Below are positions 17,588 to 29,349 of a DNA stretch of 64,000 nucleotides, piece after piece. The position numbers were made by a program, and so were the translations under genes. The notes under the pieces were generated by a model that was not told the origin of the DNA, did not search any database, and was given only the letters and a program-made list of their open reading frames with translations. Numbering within the stretch: the stretch's first letter is position 1; each line of letters opens with the position of its first letter. The DNA is taken from assembly GCA_033557465.1 (NCBI GenBank), contig CM066033.1, forward strand, positions 711,375,637 through 711,439,636. The letters run 5' to 3'. This DNA is from Ichthyophis bannanicus. Its lineage: Eukaryota; Chordata; Amphibia; Gymnophiona; Ichthyophiidae.

Positions 17588-20500
17588 AGAGAGGTTTCGC
17601 TTGTGAATGACCACCTTGAGAGTGTCTCTCACTTGAGTGCGACATGGGAGGCTCCAGTAGACTAAAGTCTTTTAGGTAGCCAGAGGAGGAGGGAAAATTG
17701 GTTCGGCTCCATGCTCTTGTCATGAGGACTTGTTGAGCAGCCAGGAACTTGGAAGGATTTGTAAGAGTTCAGCAGCCTCACACAACATCAACACCCCTTT
17801 CCCCCTCTGCTTTCCCCCCTGCTCTCTGCAAAAGATTGCAAGAAGGCTCTCGGAGATTTCTACCTGCAAGCCACAGTGAGCCTGTAAAAGACAGAAGAAA
17901 CCGTTTCAGGGGAGTAGCACTGAGCCCAGCATCAGTTTTCTGCCTGGGGCTCCCAGGGGGTGAGTACCAAGGCTTGACCTCATCATTGTCTTTGTTGGGG
18001 GATCCCGATTCTGTTCTTCTGTGGCGCAATTCAGGGTGGACCACTAGCGACCATTGGCACGGTGTGGGTGTTTCCCTCCCTTTCCAGTTCACATTGATAG
18101 CGCTTTTTACTGTTCTGTGCCTTGTGGTCGTGCAGTCCTAGTATGTGCTCTGCACGAGCAGCTCCAAAGCTCATTTCTTCCCTAGCGCCCTTTGCGTGCA
18201 ATACTGTAAGTGCTGTTAATGCCCATTCTTTGTGTCTGTGGCCTTAACATGCGCAGCTATTGTGCCTACCTTAATTTCCATGTCACACCTTGGTGCCTAC
18301 ACGGTCTTAGCACGCACAAATGTTTGCCTTGCCTTAACTCTTTCTGTCTTCTTCAGGAAGCATTGTTTGACCTGTGGCAAGCAAAGAGCCTCCTTGCTGG
18401 ATTCATCCTGCATGGCAGCCTCTGACCTTTCACTGGTGGGCCGGTCTCCCTTCTTCCAACAAAGGAATTCGGTTGGCCTGACATTTTTCGCCTCAAGGTA
18501 GAAGGTAACTGTTGGCACTGTGAGTAAGAATAATAGCCTGGCCTTGAGTTCCGATGTCCACACTTCTGACCGCTTCACTTCTTCGGAGGGCTCGGCTCCA
18601 GCTGTGCCCTCTGAGTTGGGAATCATTATCGGGGAAGCGAGCTCCCAGAATCTGAATTGTCCTCTCTGGAATTCTTTTCCTCCTTCAGCAAGCCTGGTCT
18701 TTGGCATTGAAACTCGGACCCTGCAGCCTTTGGATTCCCTTGAGCATAGTCGTGTGAGGAATGGGCAGAGTGTAGAAGCCCAGCTTGAGTGCCGCCTTTT
18801 AAGTGACCCAGATGGAAGTTGTCTTCTGGAGATGTGGGTCAGCTGGGATCTGTCCAAGACTTGGACTTGAAGGGCTGGTTCTGATGTCTCGGTTGAGGAG
18901 ACTGATGCAAAAAAAAAAAAGAAGGGGTTTCTCTGTCAGAGATTCATGTGGTGGGTGGCTTTTTCCACCTCTCCCTGAAGAGATTTCTGGTGGCATTGCT
19001 TGAGCTTCCTTTACCTGGTTTGTGGGACTGGTGCTCCAGTGATGGAGCAGGAGCCTCAGGTTTCCCACTAATACAGGCAGTGCGGATATTTACTGCAGTC
19101 TTTCCATTTCTGGTGGTAATCCAGAATATGTTCCAGTTGGCATGGGTCTTTACTGGTTTCTCGTCTAGAGGGGATAAAGATGTGTAAGGGGATGTGAGCT
19201 TTCCCTGAGAGGAGTGCGTTACATGGTCTGGCGTGTCCGGTTGGAGACGAAATCACAGCGGTCACGACATGGGGCCTCCACTCTCGTGGAAGTCAAATTG
19301 GCCTTGAAGGGCACTGTGGATAGAAAGATGGACTTTCTCCTGAAGAGCCAGTTGGTAGTGGCAACTATTGTTCTCCCATTGGTGGTATGTGCAGTACTGG
19401 TGCCTCAAGTCTTGCTCCTGTGGATTCAGTCTCTCCTGCTGGATGTTGCTACCTCTCCTTTGGGGTCTATTACTGCCTTCCTTCTGATGCCATATGTTCT
19501 AGCCCACTTGGCAGCTAGGGATATTGTCCTTTTGGTAGTGATGTGACGTTGGTTATGGCATTGCCACTGGGCAGCAGATATGTCCTTCAAATCCTGGCTA
19601 ATTCAACTGGTCTTTAGGTAAGTCTCCCTTGTGGGGTTAATTGGAGAAGTTGGTGAAGGACAGACGAGGCAGAGTCTTATCGTCTTCCAGTGGATAGACC
19701 GAAAGGGCCTGAAAAGCAGCAGGGTCCTTTCCCTCTTTGGCCTATGCCTGTCCATTGTGAACGTGCTGGACTGACTTCTGGGGGTCTCAGGATGCCTGAT
19801 ATTGCATTCTGGAAAGTCCCTCCTCCTCGGCTTCTGAATAAAGGACGCGTAGTTAGCCCTTTTGATGGGGCTCGTAGTCCCAGAGACTCTGTCCTCTCTA
19901 GCGGGGTTCCTTCTGCTCATTGCTGTGTTAGTTTTGGGGCCAATTCCCGAATGTCACAGAGGCTAGAAGGGTTCTAGACACCATTCAAAGTAGCTATGTC
20001 CTGGACTGCAAGCAGCCGATCCTGGAGGCATAGATCTCAACATGTGGTTTGGCGGACATGAGAGCCACTGCACGGGTTACATTGACAAGTTACTGTGCCT
20101 AAAGGTGGTGGTGCCAGTACCCTCGGCCAAGCGTGGCAAGGGCAGATATTCCCTTTGTCTTGCGATGCCAGAGAAGAATGGCTCCTTCTGACCATTCATC
20201 TGAAGGCATTAAATGCTTCTTTGTGCGTATTGCATTTCTGAATGGAAACTCTGAAATCGGTGATTTCAGCGATGCTCTGAAGGGAGTTCCTAGCATTTCT
20301 GGTTTTGGCTGAAACTTGTTTTCATATCCTCATCCGGGAGGATCAGCTGAGATGTCTGTGTTTTGCCGTGTTTGGCTTGCATCTTAAGTTTGCCGCCCTG
20401 CTTTGGGCCTCTCCACTGCTGTGAGAATGTTCTCCAGGGTCGTGGTGGTGGCTGTTGTGCTATGGTGCTAAGGACTATTGTATACCCATTTCTGGACAAC

Positions 20501-20589
20501 TTGCCCATCGGAGCTTATTTCTTTGTAGGAGGCCTTCTGCTTTCAGCCCAAGTGGTGTCTTTCTTCTGGAAGTCCTCAGCTGGGTGGTC
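17588..20589 (+). pseudogene. DIRS-C leader, gag and early RT relic
   Basis: This 3-kb stretch sits where leader, gag and the first part of RT belong in DIRS. The leader portion aligns by eye with DIRS-G (62026-62480). No open frame exceeds about 190 codons and none shows a domain. Weak traces of the RT upstream region occur near 19050-19130. I describe it as a relic from position and leader homology, not from protein similarity. Confidence 0.5.
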
Positions 20590-21313
20590 AATCAAGGAAA
20601 GTGTCCATTGGAACCTTTCTAATCCCTGAAATTCCGAGGAGCACAGTTCAATACTCGAGTGGAGAGAGTGCAGAAATTGTTGGACTGACTTGACGTGTTC
20701 TGTTCTCAACTGGTTCCCGGGGTTTGGGATTATCTCTAGCTTCTCAGCTTGATGGCGGTGGCATTCAAGATAGTGCCATTGGCCTGCTCATATGAGGCCA
20801 CTCCGGTGGCCTTTCCTGACTGGAGTTGAGCTCAGGCTTCCGCTCCAGCTGCGAGTCGGAGCCAGCTTGACGTGGTAGCTACGTCCACATTGTCTAAAGA
20901 GGGGCATTTTGCTGGATGATCACTTGTGGATTCTTCTGGCAACAGATGCCAGTCTTATAGGCGAGGGAGCCCTTGTAAAGACTGCACATCCCAGGGCTGT
21001 TGGAACTGCAGGCAGACAGTGTGGTCCATCAATTGTCTCGAAGCAAGGGCTGTCTGGCTGACCCTCTTGCGTTTTTCTTTCCCTTGTTCTAGGGCACGAT
21101 AGTGCGAGTATTCTCTGGTAATGCCACCGCAGTGGCTTAGGTCATTCGCCAAGGTGGCACAAGGTATGCAGGAGTGGCTCTGGGGAACTCTCTGGTTTGC
21201 CTAGGCGGAAATGTGCCTCCTAGCTCGTTCTGCTCAGCACATTGCCAGGGTGGTCAATGTGGAAGCGGTCTTCCATCGTCACTTTCTCAATCCTGGAGAG
21301 TGGGAGTTAGGAG
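20590..21313 (+). pseudogene. DIRS-C RT end and RNase H relic
   Basis: Fragments in changing frames are FRGAQFNTRVERVQKLLD (RT C-terminal), VWDYLQLLSLMAVAFKIVP, LLATDASLIGEGAL (RNase H first Asp) and HRHFLNPGEWELG (end of RNase H). Sequence continues after the L1 insertion at 27552 with DVFPPFG. Stops break every frame. Confidence 0.62.
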
Positions 21314-21600
21314 GCGTTTCAGATGTTTTTTTTTTTTCAAAATTTTATTTAGAACCATCGACAGAAAACAACAAGTACATAACAAAGAATTGCCACTCTC
21401 TGGGGTTGGCTCTTATCCCCAGGGGTGGTACACATTGATGGTTACATGAATTTTTCAAAAATTAATTACCCTCACCCCCTCCCCCTGCCCCCCTCCGCCC
21501 ACCCCTCACCCACCTCCTCCCTCCCCCGCATATCAAGGCCACGCAGGACCATCTGGAAGTTCCACATATCACCCAAATAACATTACAATAAATGAGGGTA

Positions 21601-22920
21601 TCAACAACCCAACTGCAAGACCGTATTACGGGTCCGGGCACTCAAATTTTGAATGTATGGATCCCAAATTAGCAAGAAGGCGGACCATCGCTGGACATGG
21701 CCCCGGGCAGCCCTACACTCCAGGAGCATAAGCTGATGGAAGGAGTTCCGCCACTCCCAAAAAGAGGGAGGGTGGATATCCCTCCACCGCCGCAACAGAG
21801 GCCCTTTACCCACCAGACATGTCTTACGCACGAGCCAGCGACCCCACTTCCCCTTCGGAGAGGTGAGGGCCAAAATATCCAAGACCACCAAGGCTGCATC
21901 CCAATGAACAGGTTGTCCCAGCAGATTAGCTACGTACAGAGCAATCCTCCGCCAATATGGGCGAATCCGTCGTCATCCCCACCACATATGTAACAAAGTC
22001 GCCATGGGCGCCGCACACCACGGACATCTGCCGTCTGCGGTCAGGTGGCAACGAAGGGCCCTCCGCGGGGAGAAGTGGACCTTAGTTAAATATTTAAATT
22101 GTATTTCCCGCCAACGGGCCCCTTCCACCAGGCTCACCACGCGCCGTAGGGCCACCAGGATAGTGCCATGGGGGATCTCCCGCCCCATTTCGGCCCCCAA
22201 GCCTGTTCCACTCTACAATAGCCTGGCCGCTGGCGAAACTGCTCCAGCCGGAGGTGAAAACCTCGAATTGTCGGTCGTGTTGCGTCGCCCAGGCTGAAAA
22301 ACGCCATAATCTGGACCGAGCGGTCGCTATGTAACTCCCCTCCTGGAAGGGAGGCCACATAGTGGGCCACTTGCATATACGCAAAGAAATGGTGAGGCCG
22401 CAAGTCAAACTCGCGGGAGAGCGCAAGGAAGGGTTTAGGCCTCCCCGTCAAGTCCACCACATGTCCCACACTATGGACCCCTCTCTCCCCCCCAAAAACG
22501 GAAGGCAGCGGTCTCAGTTCCCAGGGTAAAATTGGCATTCCCCCGAAGGGGTAGCCAACTTGACACCTTCCAATTACGGCCCCAATAAGCATTCAACTGT
22601 CGCCAGGTCTTACACACCGGAAGTAGCAACACACTCTCAGCCAAGCAAGTAGCCCACTGGCTAACCTCCAGGTGCAAGAGGGCCCGCAGAGAGTGGGGTG
22701 CCACAAATGCCTCCTCCAAGGCTGTGGGCGTGTAAAGGTCAGTGTCACCTAGCCAATCTCCCAAATGGCGCGCTTGGCAGGCCAGTGCATAAGCACCAAG
22801 ATCCGGAAGCCCCCACCCCCCGTTCCGCATCCTCCCCACCAGCCCGACCGTAGGGGACACGGGCTCTCGCCCCCCCCCCCCCGAGGAGGCCTCGAAATTC
22901 CGCCTCAAAGCGCCGGGCAT
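21601..22920 (-). pseudogene. L1 ORF2 C-terminal region
   Basis: After the RT, the protein continues through several frames. NGGWGLPDLGAYALACQARHL (read in part) follows the C13 tract, FYAYMQ-like text (HHFFAYMQVAHYVASLP) follows a C-run near 22485, and the L1 hallmark CPWCAAPMATLLHMWW lies at about 21973-22030. That C-x2-C...TLLH-x-WW end is typical of the L1 clade. The final piece runs to NTVLQLGC near 21601. At least three frameshifts split this end of ORF2. Confidence 0.8.
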
Positions 22921-24139
22921 CCTGCCGGAGAAGCCAAACAGGGAGGGTCTGCAGCCAATACAAGATCCGCGGCAAGAGCACCAGTCTAATCACCGCAATC
23001 CTTCCCAATAGGGACAAGGGGAGAGGCCGCCAGGCCTGCAACTGGGTTCTCACCTTGGTCAGCATTCGCTGCAGGTTGCACCTATACAATCGACCCGGAT
23101 GACAGGGCAGTACAATCCCCAAATATATAAATTGATTCTCGGCCCATTTAAGAGGGAACACCCCCGGCCTGCCGTTCCGAAGGCTCCCCGACACATCCAG
23201 GGCTTCAGATTTATCCCTGTTAATGCTTAGCCCCGCAAATTGCCCAAAAGTTCGGAACTCTCCTAGGAGAAGCGGCAAGGAATCTCTAGGCGAGAGTAAA
23301 TGTACCAACAGGTCATCGGCAAAAGCGGATATCTTAAATTCTTGAGCGCCTATTCTAACCCCCCTTATGGAACTCATTCCCGCCACTCTCTGCAGGAGGG
23401 GATCCAAGGACAGGACAAAAAGAAGAGGAGAGAGAGGGCAGCCCTGACGAGTCCCCCTTTGCAACGAAAAATTCTCGGATACCACCCCATTGCAAAGTAT
23501 CGCCGCCGTCGGGTCGGCATACAGGCTCGCAACCATGCTACAAAATAAAGGCCTTATACCATAGCAAGGGAGAATGTACTTCAGATATTGCCAGTCCACC
23601 CGGTCGAAGGCTTTTTCCGCGTCAAAACTGATAAGCAAGGAGGGTAACTGTCTATACTGGACCCACTCTGAGGATGCCACAATTTTGCGCAGATTACGAA
23701 CAGCATATCGCCCCTTCACAAACCCAACTTGAGAATCATGCACCAACAACCCCAAAAACTCTGCCAAGCGATCTGCTAAAATTTTGGCCATCAATTTAAG
23801 ATCAAAATTAAGCAGTGAGATAGGACGATACGAGGCCGCAGAGAGGGGGTCCTTCGCCAGTTTAGGAATAAGGACAATATGGGCATGATTAGCCCCCCAC
23901 CGAAAGTAGTCCTGTTGCGCCCTCCGATTATGCACTGCGGCCAGCGTTGGGGTAATCAGGTCGTTAAGAATTTTGTAGAATTCAGCACCAAGCCCGTCAG
24001 ATCCCGGGGATTTATAACAGCTGGCCTTGGAGATAGCCCCCTGCAGCTCAGCCGCCGTTATCGGCCGATCCAACTGCGCTCTTTGCTCCGCGGACAAGCG
24101 CGGTAAGTCCAAGGCCCCCACATACTCCTCCATCTGCAT
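22745..24139 (-). CDS. L1 ORF2 reverse transcriptase domain
   Basis: RT domain of L1 ORF2, which copies L1 RNA at the nicked target. Visible blocks are SCYKSPGSDGLGAEFYK, ASYRPISLLNFDLKLMAKIL, FDAEKAFDRVDW (first catalytic Asp), QRGTRQGCPLSPLLF and ISAFADDLLVH (active site FADD, as is normal for L1). The frame is open for 464 codons. It runs out in a glycine stretch caused by the C13 tract at 22870-22882, where the true sequence moves to another frame. Upstream it joins the endonuclease part by a shift near 24165. Confidence 0.92.
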   Translation of the reverse strand: MQMEEYVGALDLPRLSAEQRAQLDRPITAAELQGAISKASCYKSPGSDGLGAEFYKILNDLITPTLAAVHNRRAQQDYFRWGANHAHIVLIPKLAKDPLSAASYRPISLLNFDLKLMAKILADRLAEFLGLLVHDSQVGFVKGRYAVRNLRKIVASSEWVQYRQLPSLLISFDAEKAFDRVDWQYLKYILPCYGIRPLFCSMVASLYADPTAAILCNGVVSENFSLQRGTRQGCPLSPLLFVLSLDPLLQRVAGMSSIRGVRIGAQEFKISAFADDLLVHLLSPRDSLPLLLGEFRTFGQFAGLSINRDKSEALDVSGSLRNGRPGVFPLKWAENQFIYLGIVLPCHPGRLYRCNLQRMLTKVRTQLQAWRPLPLSLLGRIAVIRLVLLPRILYWLQTLPVWLLRQDARRFEAEFRGLLGGGGARARVPYGRAGGEDAERGVGASGSWCLCTGLPSAPFGRLAR

Positions 24140-25410
24140 GAGGGAGGGCGACTCCGCTGTATAGAGGCTCTGGAAAAAGGAACGAAAAACCCCACAATCT
24201 CCGGGTTCTCCCGATGTAACACCCCCGAGTCATCCCGCAAGCCCGGCACCAATTTGGAGCCCCTGGGTCCCCGAAGACATCTGGCCAATAATCTCCCGGG
24301 CTTATCCCCATAACGGTAAAGTTGGTAACGATAGTATAACACAGATTTCTTTGCCCGTTGATGCAAAAGTTCATTTAATTCCGTTTGAGAGTCCCACAGC
24401 TGCTTTTTAAGCCCTGCCGTCGGGTTTTGAGCCCCTTGACGCCGCAGCCGCGTCACCAACTTTTCTAAACCAATAATACGTTCGGCCCTCAGTCTTCTCT
24501 TCCGGGCAAGGAACCCTATAATGTCCCCCCGCAGAACCACCTTCGCAGTTTCCCAGAGCAGTTCGGGGTCATCCTGATTACCCCTATGATCAGCTTCAAA
24601 TTCCCGCCATCGTTGCTGAAGAAAAGAACGGAACTGCGCGTCCCTGTATAATTCAAGTGGAAATCGCCATGTCTGGGACCAGGGAGAGTTCCCATTCCAA
24701 TAGACGTCGAGCCAAACAAACGCATGATCAGATATCTCCATCGGCCCTATCTGAGCATCCGCCACTTTAACAAACAGACCAGTAGAAATCAACAGGTAAT
24801 CTATATGGGCGCTAGTGCCATGAGCCCGAGATATATGCGTATAATCCCGCTCGGCTGGGTGTAATAGTCGCCAAGGGTCCACCAACCCCAGCCGGGAACA
24901 TAAACGTCGCAGTGCCCGAACCGTCGCGATTCTGTCTCTCTGCTCCCCCCCCTTAGAAGTATCGAGATCGACATCCATGACACAATTAAAATCTCCCCCT
25001 AAAATCAAGGGGGACTCCGGCAATGTCTCAAGCTTGGAGGCAAGACGGGCATAAAGGGGCAAGTCGAGCACATTAGGACAATACAGATTGCCTAGAATAA
25101 CAGGCCTCCCCTCGAGAACTCCCTGCACCAAGATAAATCTGCCTGTCGGGTCAACAAAGTCCCGGACAACCTCCAGCCTCACCCGTTTATGAATCAGGAG
25201 CACTACACCCCCCTTCTTCCCCTGAGCTGGGGCCCCCCAGACCTGTCCCACCCACTCCCGGCATAATTTACGGTGCTCTTCGGCAGTCTGGTGGGTTTCC
25301 TGAAGCATGGCGATGTCCGCCTTCTGCCTTGCTAGAGCCTGCAAGATTTTGGCCCGTTTAATGGGGCTGCCCAGACCACAGACATTCCAAGAAATTATCT
25401 TAAGCGGCAT
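24058..25410 (-). CDS. L1 ORF2 apurinic-like endonuclease and linker
   Basis: The start is the ATG at 25410 (MPLKIISWNVCGLGSP). The AP-endonuclease motifs are all present: SWNVCGL, LQETHQ, GGDFNCVMDVDLD, HIDYLLIS and ISDHAFVW with the catalytic His. This enzyme nicks the target to prime reverse transcription, matching the T-rich insertion site. The following linker is Arg-rich. From about 24165 down, this frame is no longer L1; the homology moves into the RT frame (FFQSLYTAESPS). Confidence 0.92.
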   Translation of the reverse strand: MPLKIISWNVCGLGSPIKRAKILQALARQKADIAMLQETHQTAEEHRKLCREWVGQVWGAPAQGKKGGVVLLIHKRVRLEVVRDFVDPTGRFILVQGVLEGRPVILGNLYCPNVLDLPLYARLASKLETLPESPLILGGDFNCVMDVDLDTSKGGEQRDRIATVRALRRLCSRLGLVDPWRLLHPAERDYTHISRAHGTSAHIDYLLISTGLFVKVADAQIGPMEISDHAFVWLDVYWNGNSPWSQTWRFPLELYRDAQFRSFLQQRWREFEADHRGNQDDPELLWETAKVVLRGDIIGFLARKRRLRAERIIGLEKLVTRLRRQGAQNPTAGLKKQLWDSQTELNELLHQRAKKSVLYYRYQLYRYGDKPGRLLARCLRGPRGSKLVPGLRDDSGVLHRENPEIVGFFVPFSRASIQRSRPPSCRWRSMWGPWTYRACPRSKERSWIGR

Positions 25411-25996
25411 GTAATACAAAAGTAGGCCTACTATAATACAGCACAAACCATACCTGATACAGGGAAGGCACCCCCCCAGCCTGAGGTCCTCCCCTCTTCC
25501 CCACCAGGATATTCCCTCTTGTCATCCACCCCTCCACTGGTCCCCGAAAATACTGCTCCCTCTTCCCCCCCACCCTCCCCTTCCCACCCTTCCTTCCCCC
25601 CCCCTCCTCCTCCCCTCTCCGTTCCCCTAACTCTACTAACATCTGCCTCTCTCCCACTCTGTGACTTCTAGATGCGTGTGGTACCACCCCGCCCCTCCCA
25701 TATACCGGCTCATCTACAAGCCGTGCAGGTAGGGAGAGCCATCCCCCCCGAAATCACCACCCCCACCACGAAACCTGGCCCTCTCCACTCCCCCTTTACC
25801 ATTCTACCCCAACAGCCCAAGACTCCCCTCACTCCCCCCCGAACATAAGGAGTAACCAACAAGGAAAATATTATAACAGTTTTACCAATCCCCTTACCAC
25901 CCCCTCCCCCCACAGGATTACCGCCGCCGCTTCTCCACAGTCCAAAGCAGCATATACCAAAAAGTTCATCGATTCCAGCCTTGCCTCCACTGGGCC

Positions 25997-26835
25997 TCAT
26001 GTCTCGGCCGCTGCAGTCGCCCTTCGCCGTATCTCCTCCACATAGGGTGTAGCTGCCGTCGCTGAGTCAAAGGACCGGCGAGTCCCCTCATGAGTGAAGA
26101 TCAGCCGGGCCGGGTATTGCACCATGAATCTGATGTTGTTATCTATCAAAATCTGGCACAAAGGTCCATACTCTCATCGTCGCTGTCCCAGGGCCGCCGA
26201 ATAATCCTGAACAATACGCAGCTTAACATTGTCCTTTTGGACTACTCCTCTCTTCCGCGCTGCACGCAAAACCGCTTCCTTTTGCTGGAATCGCAGGAAC
26301 CGCGCCAGAACCACCCTGGGTCGGCCGTCACTGGCTCTCCTAGGCCCAACCCGGTGTGCTCTCTCTATTTGCACTAGGGTGCCCTCAGGGTCATTCTGCA
26401 AAAGTTGTGTCACCAGATCTTCCAAATAGGATTGTAAGTCCCTGTCCTCTATGGCATCCGGGATCCCCAGAAATCTCAAATTGTTACGGCGAGACCTGTT
26501 CTCCAGGTCGTCCAGCTTGGCCTCCTGACCCTGAAGTAGCTTTTTCATACGGGTCATCTCCTGTTGCAGCTCCAGCACGTGCTCCTCCATCTGCTCTATC
26601 CGGCCCTCTGCTTCCTGCATTCGACTCCCCAGGGCCCCCACAGAAGTTTGGAGGAGGTCCATTCGGCCCCGCAGGTCCTCAAATTGTGCTGACAGCGCCC
26701 CCGCCACGGCCACGGAGATTTTATCCACCATCCCGGCTTTAACCTCCCCCTTCAGCGGCGATGACTGCTCCCCCCCCCTCTAGGCGGCAGAGTGGTCTTC
26801 TCCTTTTCCACACGGTGCCCTCCCTTTGCCGCCAT
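25997..26835 (-). pseudogene. L1 ORF1 (coiled coil, RRM, C-terminal domain)
   Basis: ORF1 protein binds L1 RNA as a trimer. The natural start is the ATG at 26835 (MAAKGGHRVEKEKTT). A C9 run at 26770-26778 breaks the frame shortly after. From 26731 the frame holds a coiled coil (MQEAEGRIEQMEEHVLELQQ), the RRM entry LENRSRRNNLRFLGIPD, and the C-terminal domain with VQIERAHRVGP and VLARFLRFQQKEAVLRAAR. Near 26170 a second shift moves the end (QILIDNNIRFMVQYPARL, TPYVEEIRRR) into another frame, stopping at 25997. Confidence 0.88.
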
Positions 26836-27534
26836 GCCCGAGCTGCATCAGTCCGCCGGGGTCTCGTCCCCCGTCCCCCCCACTCACTGCAGATCACAGC
26901 GGCGTAGATGCTTCCCACGTGGGTGCGTGGTTCTGTTGCCACTGGGGGGGGGGGGGCAAGGCCTTCTCCGTCCCCGGTCCACCGGCACGCCTCAGTTCCC
27001 CAGCACCTGCAGGGGGCCTTACGCCAGGCTGAGCAGCCCCCAAGGACCTCCCAGGGTCAACGAACTGGCAGCGGCCCTGCCCAGGTCTCAGCAGGGGGGC
27101 TCCAGCCACCCCCAATGAAATCGGTGTCAACCGCCCTCCTGGAGCACAAAAAATAGCTGGGGGAGGTAGCGGGAATGATAGGGCTCAATTTGGGGGGGGC
27201 GCCCGCCGCTGCGGAGCGCGGCTCTAAAATCTGGCTGCACATCGCTGCTTACCGCGGCTTACCGAGTCTCCCCACAGCGTGGCATTCAATGCAGGCTCCT
27301 GGTCTTCCGCGTCGGCCGCCCAGATCCAGGCCACGGCCGCTATTCAGCGCGGGGGGGAGAGAGGTGGGGGCTCGGGAGCGCCAATTCACACGGCGGTCCA
27401 GTCGGGGACGCAGGGAGGAGGCTCGGAGCCCCAAACCTGACTCTCGCAGCTCATTTTTCGTCGCCGGAGGGGCGAGGAGGCCCAGAGCTCGAGCAGCGTG
27501 CGACTGCTCGTGCTCACCGCATCACCGGAAGTCC
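26836..27534 (-). promoter_or_regulatory. L1 5' UTR
   Basis: This 700-base GC-rich, CpG-rich stretch lies between the 5' target duplication and ORF1. In L1 elements this region holds the internal promoter. It contains a G13 tract at 26944-26956. I can point to no specific promoter motif. Confidence 0.65.
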
Positions 27535-27551
27535 GCGTTTCAGATGTTTTT

Positions 27552-28930
27552 CCACCATTTGGGTCGCTCCTTGATGGTGTTAATGGCGTTCTGCTCCATT
27601 GACAAAATGTGCCATTGTTTGACTCACCATGGTAACCTGGATTTAGAGATGTTGTCACCCTGTTTCAGTACTGGCCACGGCAATGCCTGTTGTATGTGCT
27701 GCCTCCATGACTGCTGTTGGGGCCTGTGCTTCGGCACATGGAGTGCCATCCAGGCTAGATTGGACGAGGAGAGTGTGGTTTAGGAACCTGATGTGGTTCC
27801 TGCAGGTTGTTCCTCTCCATATGCCCCATTTTGGAGCTGGTTGCATCAGGGGCCGTTTTGTCCTGACCCAGCTCCTTTCTCACTTATGGCTTAGCTCTTG
27901 AAGAGAGTCAGCTGACACACACGTACTATTCCTCTGCAGTAGTTACTGTTCTGCTCAAGGCTTGGAGGGGATCTACCAGCCTGGCATATGTGCACGTCTG
28001 GTACCTTTTGAGCATGGGTGCATTGCAAAACAGCTTGTTTCTAAGTCTGCCAAGGTGACAAGTCTGTTAGTTTTCTACAGGATAGTTTGGAAAAGGGTTT
28101 CTTTCCCTTTCCTGAAATTCCAGGTGGCAGCCTTGTCCTGTTTCAGAGGTCCGGTAGCTGGAAAATCTTCAGCCTTGAGCCCAGATGTTTCAAATTTTCT
28201 TCAAGGGGTTTGGTGCCTGCGTCCTCCCCTCTGGGCATTTGCCCCTTCCCGGGATCTCTGTCTGGTGCTCAGAGCCCTAGTGTTGGAGCCCTTGAGCCTC
28301 TGAAGTGTGCTACTCTGAAGGGCTCAACTCTCAAGACTGTGCTTTCTTGGTCGCAGTTTGTTCAGCAAGATGAATTTCCAAGCTTTAGACTCTGTCTTGC
28401 CGGGATCCATATTTGTTCTTTTCAGAGGAGGCTTTCCATTTGGTCTGTGCCTTCCTTTTTGCCCAAGGTGAAATCTCCCTTGCAGGGGACCCAGGTGGTT
28501 TGCTTGCCCTCCTTTGTAGAGGGAAAGCTAAAGATCTTTACCAGCTGTCTGGAGGGTGCTTCTCCAGGACTTGGAAGTTTAAGAATTTCTTCTGTTTCAT
28601 CTTTTTGTGCTGTTTGCTGGCCCATGCATGGTTGTCTTGGCAGCCAGATGTACTTTGGGATGCTGAAACAAGGAGGCAGTTGACTTGGCGTTTCTGACAA
28701 AACTGGCTGATTCTTGAGGGTTTGCACATCTGTTCTATTTGAGCGCAAGGGTCTTTGTGGGCGTAGCATAGCTCGGTTGACCCTTCAGACATTGCCAGGG
28801 GGCAACGTGGGCATCACTTCTCACTTTTTTGTCAAGCATTACTGTTTGGATGTCCACGCTTGGGTTTATGAGCTGCTATGTCTTCCTGTCCAGTGGAGGC
28901 ATTGCTTTGATATATCCTACTTGTCTGGAC
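27552..28930 (+). pseudogene. DIRS-C methyltransferase-like region and tyrosine recombinase relic
   Basis: After the L1, DIRS-C resumes. Fragments include TSLAYVHVWYL (recombinase N-terminal), SLLVFLQDSLEKGFSLSLLKFQV with one or two shifts, EPLKCATLKGSTLKTVLS, SFLPKVKSPLQGTQVV and VKHYCLDVHA, which keeps the catalytic Tyr. The H-x-x-R box is not recognisable. Many stops mean it cannot be active. Confidence 0.68.
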
Positions 28931-28962
28931 TGGTCTAAAAGGACAATATAGAAGGTGATATT

Positions 28963-29012
28963 TTACTTACCAGATAATGTTCTTAACTTGAGTCCTGCTA
29001 GACCAGTCTAGG
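28963..29012 (+). repeat. DIRS-C internal complementary region
   Basis: The sequence TTACTTACCAGATAATG...GACCAGTCTAGG is the reverse complement of the right end at 31470-31520 with a few mismatches. Sequence just before it (28921-28935, CTTGTCTGGACTGGTCTA) is the complement of the left end. This is the same two-part ICR as in DIRS-A, in a different family. Confidence 0.75.
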
Positions 29013-29349
29013 ATCTGCCTCTGAAACTGTGTTTTGGTCTGTTATGTTGCGACGGTTCTGTGGTCGCCAATAGTTTTTATGCTTGGTTCGGTAGGTCCAT
29101 GTCCTTCTGACAGCCTGCTGTTCAATCTCTCCTGTACATACAGTGCCTTGTGAAAAAGTTTATCCCCTCCGGTGTTTGTCCTGTTCTGTCGCATTACAAC
29201 CTGGAATTAAAATGGAGATTCGGGGTTTAGCACCATGTGAATTAAACAACATGCCTACCTCTTTGAAGGTGCAAAATATCCTTTATTGTGACACAAACAA
29301 TAATTAAGACAAAAAAAACAGAAATCAGGAATGTGCATAGATATCCCCC

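Larger units (their letters stand above)
21331..27534 (-). mobile_element. Full-length L1-clade LINE
   Basis: A perfect 17-bp target duplication, GCGTTTCAGATGTTTTT, flanks it at 21314-21330 and 27535-27551. The T run at 21331 is the poly(A) tail on the minus strand. From right to left there is a 700-base GC-rich 5' UTR, ORF1 (coiled coil plus RRM), ORF2 (endonuclease, RT, Cys-rich end) and a short 3' UTR (21331-21600). At 6.2 kb it is full length. Frame breaks sit mostly in homopolymers, so it is probably a recent insertion into DIRS-C. Confidence 0.93.

Noticed and set aside
18297..18857. 186-codon minus-strand frame in the DIRS-C leader/gag region
   Set aside because: No domain, and the region is a decayed DIRS leader on the plus strand; the frame looks like chance.
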